Shown here piece by piece: positions 1 to 6,183 of a stretch of 6,183 nt of DNA (position 1 is the stretch's first letter; each line of letters opens with the position of its first letter). The stretch covers positions 1 to 6,183 of the forward strand of contig JALHLL010000206.1 of NCBI GenBank assembly GCA_022844575.1, given 5' to 3'. Under the pieces are notes generated by a model. That model was given only the letters and a program-made list of their open reading frames with translations. It ran no database searches and was not told the DNA's origin. The DNA comes from a bacterium (lineage in GTDB: Bacteria; Bacteroidota; Ignavibacteria; Kapaibacteriales; UBA961). A program made the translations under genes and the position numbers.

Positions 1-151
1 CGCCTTCGGCTTTTGTGAGCGTCAGATGCTCCGGCCGCACGCCGATCACGGCACCGTCTTTGGGCACGGAGAAACCCTTGGCGCCGGAAAGGCCACCGCC
101 TTCGGCGCTCAGACCGTTGTCGCCCGCGCGCACAGGAATGAAATTCATCGA
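1..151 (-). pseudogene. Fragment of a MalK/UgpC-type sugar ABC transporter ATP-binding protein, probably foreign DNA at a chimeric contig end
   Basis: Read on the minus strand, the only sensible frame gives SMNFIPVRAGDNGLSAEGGG followed, after a short stretch, by VIGVRPEHLTLTKAEG. The MNF element and the GVRPEHL motif are hallmarks of the regulatory C-terminal domain of MalK/UgpC-family ATPases, which power uptake of sugars or glycerol-3-phosphate at the inner membrane. In the family, the MNF element is normally preceded by a (F/I)(I/L)G(S/T)Px stretch and the whole nucleotide-binding domain. Here it is preceded by unrelated AT-rich sequence, so about two thirds of the gene is absent, and the other end runs off the window. 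GC is about 67% over the first 140 bases against about 30-37% just downstream. The style resembles a high-GC proteobacterium. I read this as a chimera rather than a resident gene; the family assignment itself is firm. Confidence 0.8.
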
Positions 152-406
152 ACCCAAGATCGTATAATTGAATTGAAGGAATATTTGTACAGTGGTTTAG
201 TGGCTAACAACAGTCCCGAATTTCGTGATTCTTTAATTCGGGAGATAGGAAATATTCAACAATCTATCGAGATAATTCATTATAAACACTTTCAAGACAT
301 CCAATCACTTTGTATAAAAGCACATCAAAAAGAAGAATTTAAGAAATTAACGGAAGATATAGCTCGTTTATTCTCTCACCAAAAGCCAAAAAGACGAAGA
401 CCGTGA
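152..406 (+). CDS. Spy/CpxP-like periplasmic heavy-metal sensor protein, C-terminal part only
   Basis: About 85 residues remain, starting near TQDRIIELKEYLYSGL and ending in a basic KPKRRRP tail. The pattern is a helical hairpin: an LKE(x)LY helix, a short serine/proline-containing turn with a D/S-L-I element, then a second helix ending in HYKHFQDIQSLC, then a helix containing FKKLTEDIARLF. This matches the C-terminal half of the small Spy/CpxP/CnrX-like (heavy-metal resistance) proteins common in Bacteroidota. Those proteins are periplasmic or membrane-anchored and act in metal or envelope stress sensing. The N-terminus, including any signal or membrane anchor, is missing because the sequence switches to unrelated GC-rich DNA at about 150. 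The open frame continues upstream to 26 only by chance, through the antisense of the ABC fragment. The stop (404-406) overlaps the next gene's GTG start by 4 bp, implying co-translation. Family assignment rests on pattern, not motif, so it is moderate. Confidence 0.6.
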   Translation, partial: TQDRIIELKEYLYSGLVANNSPEFRDSLIREIGNIQQSIEIIHYKHFQDIQSLCIKAHQKEEFKKLTEDIARLFSHQKPKRRRP

Positions 407-1083
407 GAATACTATTAATTATAGCATCATTATGCCTATCTTCACACGAAACCTTTGCGGTGGAAAATACTTCTCTTGTTTTTGTTCCTACATTTCAAGG
501 AAGAGCAATTCAGTTATTTGACAGCTCTTATATTCTTAATAAAAAAGATACGATACGCTTTACTTCCATAAAATGGTATATAAGTAATATTCAATTATTG
601 GATGATAATCGTATCATTTGGTCGGATAAAGGAAATGTACATTTATTCGATTTTGACTCGAACAAAATACCTCTCATAGAAATTCCTACGAAAAGGAATT
701 GTACTACAATTCGATTCGGCTTAGGAGTTGACAGCTTGGTTAATGTGTCGGGTGCATTAGGTGGTGACTTAGATCCAACAAAAGGAATGTATTGGACATG
801 GCAAAGCGGTTATATCAATCTTAAACTTGAGGGCACCTCAAGTTCTATCAAATCTTCGAAAAAAGAATTTCAATATCATATCGGCGGTTATTCATTTCCG
901 TACAATATGTACAGAACTATTACTCTTCCTATGGTCATGAGTGATAAGATTATTATACATTTTGAAATAGACAAAATTCTACAAGCATCTGACATAACAA
1001 CCCTACACCATATTATGTCACCGAATAACAATGCGCAAACATTTGCCGATTCATTGCTACTCTCCTTCAGTATTAAACAATGA
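403..1083 (+). CDS. MbnP-like secreted (copper-associated) protein
   Basis: 226 residues. The GTG start overlaps the upstream stop as GTGA and is the only start that includes the signal peptide (hydrophobic residues 3-11, likely cleavage after TFA at 19). The mature part follows the MbnP-family layout: an opening F.P.F.G strand (27-33), the conserved RFTSIKWYISNIQLLDD segment (52-68), VHLFDFD (79-85), a FGLGVDS segment (105-111), GDLDPTKGMYWTWQSGY (121-137) and YHIGGY (158-163). In methanotrophs, MbnP is a periplasmic copper protein. Its MbnH partner oxidises one tryptophan to kynurenine, which is needed for metal binding. The adjacent YWTW pair (W131, W133) and H80 and H159 are plausible functional residues, but which tryptophan would be modified here is not determined. 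The stop overlaps the downstream di-haem gene by 4 bp (ATGA), so partner proteins would be made together. Family membership is well supported; copper binding in this organism is inferred. Confidence 0.85.
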   Translation: MRILLIIASLCLSSHETFAVENTSLVFVPTFQGRAIQLFDSSYILNKKDTIRFTSIKWYISNIQLLDDNRIIWSDKGNVHLFDFDSNKIPLIEIPTKRNCTTIRFGLGVDSLVNVSGALGGDLDPTKGMYWTWQSGYINLKLEGTSSSIKSSKKEFQYHIGGYSFPYNMYRTITLPMVMSDKIIIHFEIDKILQASDITTLHHIMSPNNNAQTFADSLLLSFSIKQ

Positions 1084-2090
1084 ATATAGTTCGTTTTTTT
1101 TGCGGCTTCTTTTTAATCGTCATTTGCGGTTTTATTCAAGATAAGTCTTTTCATCTTACCATTCCCCCGAATTGGAGTTTACCAATCTATGACTTCAATA
1201 AAAATCCTTTGAGCAAGGAAAAAATAGAACTCGGTAGAAACTTATTTTACGATCCTATACTTTCCCGCAACAATACTATTTCCTGTGGCAGTTGTCATTC
1301 ACCGTATAATGCTTTTACGCATGTTGATCATGCTTTGAGTCACGGAATTGATGACAAAATCGGTACCCGAAACTCTCCTGCACTTATGAATTTAGCATGG
1401 CAACCGATTTTTATGTGGGATGGTGCCGTTAATCATCTTGATGTTCAAGCATTAGCGCCAATTCACAATCCTGACGAAATGGGTGAATCTATCGAATCGG
1501 TAGTGAAGAAGCTACAAAACTCACCAAGGTATATCTCTTTATTCTACAAAGCGTATGGTGATTCGATTATTACCGGAGAATATACTTTAAAAGCATTATC
1601 GCAGTTTATGCTTACATTGGTAAGTGCAAATTCAAAATATGACAAAGTTCAGAAGCATCAGGCAGAATTCACAATACAAGAGCAAAAGGGATATTCTCTT
1701 TTCAAACAACACTGTGCCTCATGTCATCAAGAACCACTCTTTACCACTCAACAATTTGCTAATAACGGTTTATTACCCGATCCCGAACTACGTGATGTCG
1801 GACGCATGGGTATAACACATAATCCGAAAGATTCACTTCTTTTCAAAATACCAACTTTAAGAAATATCGAGTTTTCATACCCTTATATGCATGACGGGCG
1901 TTTCAAAACACTATCGCAAGTGTTGCAACATTACAATCAAGGAATACACAGAAGTCCGACATTGTCACAACACCTAAGTCAGCCTAAGCAACTAAGCTCT
2001 GATGAAAAGGTGGACATTATCGCATTCTTATTGACACTTAGCGATCGAGAATTTCTGTTCAATCCCGAATTTTCCTTTCCAAGAAAGTGA
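1080..2090 (+). CDS. Di-haem cytochrome c peroxidase / MauG-family protein, probable MbnH-type partner of the upstream MbnP
   Basis: 336 residues, usual length for the family. An N-terminal hydrophobic stretch (4-19) indicates export to the periplasm, where c-type haem is attached. Two haem-binding CxxCH motifs are present: CGSCH at 69-73 and CASCH at 212-216. Other family landmarks are LGRNLFYDPILS (51-62), GTRNSPALMN (95-104), MWDGAVNHLDVQALAPI (112-128, with W113 in the position of the conserved inter-haem tryptophan), NPDEMG (130-135), IPTLRNIEFSYPYMHDGRF (257-275) and TLSQVLQHYNQG (277-288). Family members either reduce hydrogen peroxide or, as in MauG and MbnH, use high-valent iron to oxidise residues on a partner protein. 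The 4-bp overlap with an MbnP gene favours the MbnH-like role over simple peroxide detoxification. Peroxidase versus protein-modifying activity cannot be settled from the sequence. The family call is very secure. Confidence 0.93.
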   Translation: MNIVRFFCGFFLIVICGFIQDKSFHLTIPPNWSLPIYDFNKNPLSKEKIELGRNLFYDPILSRNNTISCGSCHSPYNAFTHVDHALSHGIDDKIGTRNSPALMNLAWQPIFMWDGAVNHLDVQALAPIHNPDEMGESIESVVKKLQNSPRYISLFYKAYGDSIITGEYTLKALSQFMLTLVSANSKYDKVQKHQAEFTIQEQKGYSLFKQHCASCHQEPLFTTQQFANNGLLPDPELRDVGRMGITHNPKDSLLFKIPTLRNIEFSYPYMHDGRFKTLSQVLQHYNQGIHRSPTLSQHLSQPKQLSSDEKVDIIAFLLTLSDREFLFNPEFSFPRK

Positions 2091-2225
2091 AAAAGAATAT
2101 ACCAATTGTTCCGAAGTATAAGATTATGCTCAATTTTATAAAAATATTATCCGTAAACGAAGGATTGAAAAATAATTATCGTCTAACCTTTTAGTTCTTA
2201 GAATTTAGTAATACAAAGGTGATTT
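2091..2225 (+). promoter_or_regulatory. Leader region of the YHYH gene with a good ribosome binding site
   Basis: This 135 bp AT-rich gap holds no gene and no convincing terminator hairpin. A clear Shine-Dalgarno-like AAAGGTGA at 2215-2222 lies just before the ATG at 2226 and fixes that start. A TTGAAA at 2165-2170 followed by TAACCTTTT at 2184-2192 faintly resembles a Bacteroidota-type -33/-7 promoter (TTG...TAnnTTTG), but the spacing inside the second element is off by one and the match is weak. The gap suggests that the YHYH gene may have its own promoter while still receiving read-through from the upstream operon. The ribosome binding site is solid; the promoter is speculative. Confidence 0.45.
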
Positions 2226-4391
2226 ATGAAACTGTTCTTATCTATTTGCGTGTTCCTTACAACACTCAATGGTCTTTATTCGCAAACAAATCCGGCAATA
2301 ATATCGTGGCTGCAAAATACTACAGGCATTAAAGGACGGCATTATGTGAAGGGTAACCCTACTCCTATAAATGACAATACCTTAGCAAATGTACAAACAG
2401 TACAATACTCCAATACATCGGTATATATAACAACCCAAGGCATACCTGCTTATATAACAGGCCCCTTTTTAGATGGTAACCCATCACTTGCTACAGGGCA
2501 AAATGCTATATTCAAACTTCCCCTAAACCCTGTAAAAAATAGCGGTGCTGCCACGGCTACAACTCCGGGTAATATAGGACTCTTTATCAATGGAGTCGCT
2601 TTATTCGATTATCGTGATGGTGTTTCATGGCACAATGCCTCACAAACCATAAAAGGTGGACCAGGCGGTGGCAAGGGAGATGGTATTTGGAATAGAGATG
2701 CTATCGTTGCAGAGCGTGGCGGATTCGATTGTGCTAAAGGACATCCTGCCATGGGTAATTATCATCATCATCAGAATCCGAGTGCCTTCAATTTGGATAT
2801 CAAGGTAATTTCGACTGTTTGCGATATATACGTTGCGGATGGCTTATATATACTCGACAGCACTAAGCATTCCCCTCTTATCGGCTTTGCTTATGACGGT
2901 TTTCCGATATATGGAGCTTATGGCTATAAAAATGCCGATGGCACCGGCGGAATTGTTCGTATGAAATCGAGTTTCAAACTTCGTTCCATTACCCAAAGAA
3001 CAGAATATGCCAATGGAAGTGATGTAACCGATGGACCGGTAATAAGTTCGACCTATCCTCTCGGTTATTTCAGAGAAGATTATGAATATGTTCCGACATC
3101 AGCATCGACACCCGAGTATTTAGATGAACATAATGGTAGATTCTGCATAACGCCCGAATATCCCGAAGGTATTTACTGCTATTTTGCGACTGTTGATGAA
3201 AAATGGAATTCCTCATATCCTTATGTTGTGGGTCCGACTTTTTACGGTGTTGTTTCTGCCCAAAAGGTAACTTCAATTACTGAAACAGTAACAACATATA
3301 CAAAACAAAGTCCTTTACTTGCGGTATCTACCAATAATCTAACTATTGCGCCCCCCGCCAATAGTACAAAAAACTTCGATATAAGCTCGAATGTCAGTTG
3401 GACATTATCATCAGATCAGACATGGCTTAAGGCGGATGAACAAGCAGGAACAGGTAATAAAACAATAGTCTTAAAAGCGGATGAAAATACCGCTTTAACA
3501 GAACGCTCGGCTACTATTACAATATCGGGTAAAGATGTTCCGACACAAAAAATTACGGTAACTCAACAGGGTACGGCACCGGCTTTAAGTCTATCGACAA
3601 ATACTCTATCTATATCGGCGGAACAAAATTCTACAAAGACATTCGATATAACATCTAATACGGATTGGGAAGTGTCGGCAGATCAGACATGGTTATCTGT
3701 AAATTCCGATAAAGGTAGTGGAGATAAAACAATTACTATTACTGCTTTAGAAAATACCCAAGTACAAATACGCAAAGCATCCATTACCATATCAGCAAAA
3801 AACTTAGCATCAAAAACAATTACTGTTACACAATCGGCAGCAGGTATTTTACTTAGTGTATCATTATCGGAAATTATGTTATCATCGAAAGCAAGTTCCG
3901 ATAAAGTGTTTGAAATCAACTCGAATACGGATTGGGAAATTAACATTAATGAGAATTGGTTAAGCACCGATAAAAAAAGTGGCTCCGGTTCAATGACCAT
4001 TAAAATTGATGCTCAAGAAAACCCATCGAATAGTATTCGCAAAGCCAATATTGTCGTATCGGCACAAGGCACAGCACCTCTAACAATTACTGTTTCGCAA
4101 GAAGCAAACAATCCTTCAGGTATTGATGAAGGTGCTCAGGGAATAATTAATATTGCGGTATTTCCAAATCCTTCCAGCGATTTAGTCATATTGCAGATAC
4201 TAGATATAAACCGTGAAAATATTACCATAGAATTATTTGATACACAGGGTAATCTGATGCAAGAAACAACTATGTATCAGGGTAGTACCATCTCCTATCT
4301 TGATACGAGACTTCTTTATAGCGGCGAATATTTGATTCGTATAAAATCATCACAAAACACTATGTATAAAAAATTCATATTAGTAAAATAA
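2226..4391 (+). CDS. Secreted YHYH-domain protein with three BACON domains and a T9SS type A sorting domain
   Basis: 721 residues. The signal peptide is at 1-19 (cleavage before QTNP). The YHYH domain spans roughly 25-345 and includes GNYHHHQNPSAF (177-188), with H173 and H180-H182 forming a histidine cluster, then IGFAYDGFPIYGAYGY (219-234) and DEHNGRFCITPEYPEG (300-315). C169, C199, C307 and C318 could form disulfides. Three BACON-type beta-sandwich repeats follow at about 364-449, 453-536 and 541-626, each with an SN(V/T)xW...W(L) pattern and ending in ITVTQ or ITVSQ. The tail at about 643-721 contains VFPNPSSDLVIL and ends in KKFILVK, a classic type IX secretion C-terminal sorting domain. 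The protein is therefore expected on the cell surface or released. YHYH domains have no firmly established function. BACON domains are usually read as carbohydrate- or mucin-binding or as spacer modules. Location after an MbnP/MbnH pair suggests, without proving, a metal-linked surface role. Confidence 0.9.
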   Translation: MKLFLSICVFLTTLNGLYSQTNPAIISWLQNTTGIKGRHYVKGNPTPINDNTLANVQTVQYSNTSVYITTQGIPAYITGPFLDGNPSLATGQNAIFKLPLNPVKNSGAATATTPGNIGLFINGVALFDYRDGVSWHNASQTIKGGPGGGKGDGIWNRDAIVAERGGFDCAKGHPAMGNYHHHQNPSAFNLDIKVISTVCDIYVADGLYILDSTKHSPLIGFAYDGFPIYGAYGYKNADGTGGIVRMKSSFKLRSITQRTEYANGSDVTDGPVISSTYPLGYFREDYEYVPTSASTPEYLDEHNGRFCITPEYPEGIYCYFATVDEKWNSSYPYVVGPTFYGVVSAQKVTSITETVTTYTKQSPLLAVSTNNLTIAPPANSTKNFDISSNVSWTLSSDQTWLKADEQAGTGNKTIVLKADENTALTERSATITISGKDVPTQKITVTQQGTAPALSLSTNTLSISAEQNSTKTFDITSNTDWEVSADQTWLSVNSDKGSGDKTITITALENTQVQIRKASITISAKNLASKTITVTQSAAGILLSVSLSEIMLSSKASSDKVFEINSNTDWEININENWLSTDKKSGSGSMTIKIDAQENPSNSIRKANIVVSAQGTAPLTITVSQEANNPSGIDEGAQGIINIAVFPNPSSDLVILQILDINRENITIELFDTQGNLMQETTMYQGSTISYLDTRLLYSGEYLIRIKSSQNTMYKKFILVK
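3315..4103 (+). repeat. Three tandem BACON-domain repeats within the YHYH protein
   Basis: Three units of about 84-86 residues start near 3315, 3582 and 3846. Each carries an LxxSxxxLxx opening strand, a central SNVSWTLSSDQTWL, SNTDWEVSADQTWL or SNTDWEININENWL block, a G(T/S)G-(N/D/S)-(K/M)-T-I turn and a closing ITVTQ or ITVSQ strand. They are clearly homologous at protein level but diverged at DNA level, so they reflect old domain duplication and not a recent tandem repeat. Confidence 0.85.
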
Positions 4392-4397
4392 ATTCTG

Positions 4398-4423
4398 AAA
4401 CTATAGACTTATTCTTATAGTTT
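4398..4423. other. Weak AT-rich inverted repeat just after the YHYH stop codon
   Basis: AAACTATA at 4398-4405 is complemented by TATAGTTT at 4416-4423 with a 10-nt loop. The stem is almost all A/T, so it is thermodynamically weak. It may add to 3' end stability or be chance; the stronger hairpin downstream is the likely terminator. Confidence 0.3.
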
Positions 4424-4434
4424 AGGATACGAAT

Positions 4435-4465
4435 AACAAAGGGGATGAAATTCATCCCCTTTGTT
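4435..4465. terminator. Bidirectional Rho-independent terminator between convergent genes
   Basis: A near-perfect inverted repeat centred on 4450 pairs 4435-4448 with 4452-4465. It includes a GGGG/CCCC core (4441-4444 with 4456-4459) and a tiny loop around GAAATTC. It is flanked by T-rich sequence on the plus side (TTTGTTTATTATT) and, read on the other strand, by TTTGTTATTC. It sits 43 bp after the YHYH stop and 11 bp after the end of the convergent minus-strand gene, exactly where a shared terminator is expected. The stem is symmetrical, so it should serve both transcripts. Confidence 0.88.
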
Positions 4466-4476
4466 TATTATTCACT

Positions 4477-5049
4477 TTAGTCCTTTGCTAAATCACTTAT
4501 ACATTGTTCACGAATAGCCCACCATTCATCAACGGAGTAGAGCGTATCAATATTCTTTATCCATTGTTCAAAATACTGTTTATGAAAACGAACCTTAAAG
4601 TCTCCTGTCTGCTCTATCTCAATGGGAAATTCCTCAATTAAATCGGGGACGAATAAAGCTGCGGCGGAGTATTCCTTTGTACAATCAATAATACGGTTCT
4701 TATATTTCAAATATGTATGCGCTTCGGGTATATATTCGATATTATAAGTACGGAGTGTCTCTGCAATTTCGGGAGTATTACGGGCATTCATTCTAAATAT
4801 TCCGAGCATAAGTTTTATATCGGTAATGGAGTGTTCATCAGCCAATAACTTCAACACTGAATGTTTGGTACTACATGTACCTTTTTGTTCTCGAAAAATC
4901 AACGTGGGTTTATTTCTATCGCTATTACGACCATATTTCATAGAGCGAATAGAATCGAGTGCCTGATGAAAAGTAACAATATTTCTCCGAAGAAATTCTT
5001 CGGAAATCTCGCCGTTTGATTGAATATCAAAATCGGGTAAACTTTCCAT
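4477..5049 (-). CDS. Conserved hypothetical protein with a transglutaminase-like Cys-His-Asp arrangement
   Basis: 190 residues with no signal peptide or membrane segment, so probably cytoplasmic. The central EQKGTCSTKHSVLKLLADE (54-72) resembles the nucleophile helix of transglutaminase-like or papain-fold proteins, where a cysteine (C59) starts a helix. H111 in IPEAHTYLKY and D122 in RIIDCT fall in the expected order for a Cys-His-Asp triad on adjacent strands. I recognise the overall pattern as that of an uncharacterised family seen in Bacteroidota, often annotated only as hypothetical. The rest of the chain (for example LMLGIFRMN at 80-88 and YFEQWIKNIDTLYSVDEWWAIREQCISDL near the end) gives no function. 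The start lies 2 bp after the stop of the NAGPA-like gene, so the two are probably co-transcribed. A weak AAGGCG ribosome binding site lies inside the end of that gene. Peptidase, amidase or transglutaminase activity is possible, but none is shown. Confidence 0.75.
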   Translation of the reverse strand: MESLPDFDIQSNGEISEEFLRRNIVTFHQALDSIRSMKYGRNSDRNKPTLIFREQKGTCSTKHSVLKLLADEHSITDIKLMLGIFRMNARNTPEIAETLRTYNIEYIPEAHTYLKYKNRIIDCTKEYSAAALFVPDLIEEFPIEIEQTGDFKVRFHKQYFEQWIKNIDTLYSVDEWWAIREQCISDLAKD

Positions 5050-5051
5050 TA

Positions 5052-6183
5052 TTATTCGCCTTGTTCTACCGTTTTATTCAAATGCGGTCGGAATAATTTT
5101 GCCCTGCGGAACAATGCCAAAGCGGCGGAAATTCTTCTGCCCGTAGGTATGGTTGTATTCGTGCATACATTCGTGTTGCAAATTGCCATCATGGAGGAAC
5201 CGCCCCCATCCAAATTCATCGCATTCCACGCCCCAATATCACGCATAAGGGAAGCCAAAGTTTGCAAGGTTGCGCCATTATTGCTTTTGCCGCGTGTTGG
5301 CGGCTCAATCATAACAATATACGTTGTTTTTCCATCGCGCGATAAACCGATTGCCGTTCTTGCCAAACATGAAGTGCGAAAACGTACTGCCTTTGCACCC
5401 TCCTCCAACGCTTCATGTTTGGCAATGCCATTACGCACCAAACGAGGCGTGCCCGAAACCGCATTCGCAAAACGCCGAGTAGGAAAAGGATTGGTTGTAA
5501 ACTGATATAAAACCGTATCGCCTATTTTTGGCAAATCATGTCTTGAAAAAGAACGGTCGAAACTGATAACACTACCCCGCAAAGGCATATTGACAGTACC
5601 CGTATCAATACCCAATACAATACACGGAGTAGGCAAATTGATACGCGGTAAACGCAAATGCCGTACTTGCACCTTCCACATCGGAAATTCTATATCGCTT
5701 GAACGCTTTGCCTCCGCCTGTGCTTGACGCAATTCATCCATATTCAATTCGGATTCTGTCGAATCCTCAATCGCATAATGATGGTTTTCCATAAATTCTT
5801 GCATGGCTTTTTCGATACTTGTTTCATGGACATACGGTACGGTTTTACCGCCATATGTATTATAAAGAACTATTCCCGACGTATCGCGCCGCACATTTAC
5901 ATCATTTATCATAAACTTACGCTTATGCGGCAACGTTACGGCACCATGTAAACGGAAAGTATCTATGAGCATACGGTTTCTTTCATCGAAAAAAGCACTC
6001 GACCATTTTTTATGATGGGTCATCTGGGCTACTTCGCCTTCAATCACCAATGGTCCTATAGGTACATTACGGTATGCACTCCAAAAGTTTGCATTAACGG
6101 CACATAAAACACTATCGGACTGTGTTGAATCAAGCCGAAACATCATATCGCCCAAACGCTCCAAGCCAGAGACATAGCCCTGC
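5052..6183 (-). CDS. Phosphodiester glycosidase (NAGPA-like) family protein, 5' partial
   Basis: The frame stays open past the TTG at 6164 to the window edge (upstream residues QGYVSG), so the true start is outside the window and the usual signal peptide cannot be seen. Numbering from 6164, the family elements appear in order: AVNANFWS (22-29), PIGPLVIEGE (35-44), GIVLYNTYGGKTV (97-109), CIVLGIDTGTV (181-191), IGDTVLYQF (214-222), NAVSGTPRLVRNG (234-246), RTSCLARTAIGLSRDGK (263-279) and the signature MNLDGGGSSMM (316-326). This is the domain of mammalian N-acetylglucosamine-1-phosphodiester alpha-N-acetylglucosaminidase, found in many bacterial proteins loosely linked to exopolysaccharide metabolism. 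The expected action is hydrolysis of sugar-1-phosphodiesters outside the cytoplasm. The actual substrate is unknown. It is followed after 2 bp by the transglutaminase-like gene. Confidence 0.88.
   Translation of the reverse strand, partial: QGYVSGLERLGDMMFRLDSTQSDSVLCAVNANFWSAYRNVPIGPLVIEGEVAQMTHHKKWSSAFFDERNRMLIDTFRLHGAVTLPHKRKFMINDVNVRRDTSGIVLYNTYGGKTVPYVHETSIEKAMQEFMENHHYAIEDSTESELNMDELRQAQAEAKRSSDIEFPMWKVQVRHLRLPRINLPTPCIVLGIDTGTVNMPLRGSVISFDRSFSRHDLPKIGDTVLYQFTTNPFPTRRFANAVSGTPRLVRNGIAKHEALEEGAKAVRFRTSCLARTAIGLSRDGKTTYIVMIEPPTRGKSNNGATLQTLASLMRDIGAWNAMNLDGGGSSMMAICNTNVCTNTTIPTGRRISAALALFRRAKLFRPHLNKTVEQGE

Noticed and set aside
26..151. N-terminal extension of the plus-strand frame beginning with ATG at 26
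   Set aside because: These residues are the antisense of a clear MalK/UgpC reading frame in GC-rich DNA, with low-complexity, non-signal-peptide content. They are not the start of the Spy-like protein.
1080..1140. Possible lipoprotein signal in the di-haem protein (cysteine at residue 16)
   Set aside because: The residues before the cysteine (IVI) do not fit a lipobox, so plain export by a signal peptide or N-terminal anchor is simpler.
1624..1815. 63-residue plus-strand frame inside the di-haem gene
   Set aside because: It lies wholly within a strongly supported CDS in another frame and has no recognisable motif or ribosome binding site.
3070..4000. Minus-strand frames opposite the YHYH gene (3070-3276 and 3683-4000)
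   Set aside because: Both are shadows of a gene with clear YHYH and BACON domains and show no family features.
5149..5951. Plus-strand frames opposite the NAGPA-like gene (5149-5505 and 5724-5951)
   Set aside because: They are antisense to conserved NAGPA motifs, including MNLDGGGSS, and have no independent coding evidence.
6162..6164. TTG as the start of the NAGPA-like protein
   Set aside because: The frame continues upstream to the window edge and a TTG start here would leave no signal peptide, so the gene is treated as 5' partial.
1..6183. tRNA, rRNA, CRISPR array, insertion sequence or riboswitch
   Set aside because: No cloverleaf, direct-repeat/spacer periodicity, transposase motif or recognisable structured RNA was seen. 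The only sizeable gaps (2091-2225 and 4392-4476) hold a leader and a terminator.

Overview
This window looks like a metagenome-derived contig from a low-GC member of the Bacteroidota or a relative such as Kapabacteria or Ignavibacteria. The evidence is a type IX secretion (T9SS) C-terminal sorting domain, BACON domains, AT-rich coding sequence and a Bacteroidota-style signal peptide ending in SQ. I cannot fix the phylum from sequence alone. Both ends appear truncated: the left end carries about 150 bp of foreign-looking, about 67% GC DNA, and the gene at the right end runs off the window.

Layout. Positions 1 to about 151 (minus strand) encode a fragment of a MalK/UgpC-type sugar ABC transporter ATPase, ending abruptly inside the gene. 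Composition then drops to about 30-37% GC. From about 152 the plus strand carries four genes: the C-terminal part of a Spy/CpxP-like periplasmic metal-sensor protein (to 406), an MbnP-like secreted protein (403-1083), a MauG/MbnH/cytochrome c peroxidase-type di-haem protein (1080-2090) and, after a 135 bp gap, a large YHYH-domain protein with three BACON domains and a T9SS sorting tail (2226-4391). A strong bidirectional hairpin terminator (4435-4465) separates this block from two minus-strand genes. These are a phosphodiester glycosidase (NAGPA-like) protein, entering from beyond the right edge and ending at 5052, followed 2 bp later by a transglutaminase-like Cys/His/Asp protein (5049-4477).

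How the genes may work together. The first three plus-strand genes overlap by 4 bp at each junction (GTGA, ATGA), so they are almost certainly co-translated. In methanotrophs, MbnH is a di-haem enzyme that oxidises a tryptophan of MbnP to kynurenine, creating a copper site. The same pair here, next to a Spy-like metal-sensor gene and a histidine-rich YHYH secreted protein, suggests a periplasmic or surface copper-handling locus in a Bacteroidota-type cell. The pairing is seen in sequence; the copper role is inference. The minus-strand pair has no obvious link to it and may concern cell-surface polysaccharide or peptide processing.

The most important caution is that the left 150 bp is probably an assembly or library chimera, so nothing should be inferred from the apparent neighbourhood of the ABC transporter fragment.
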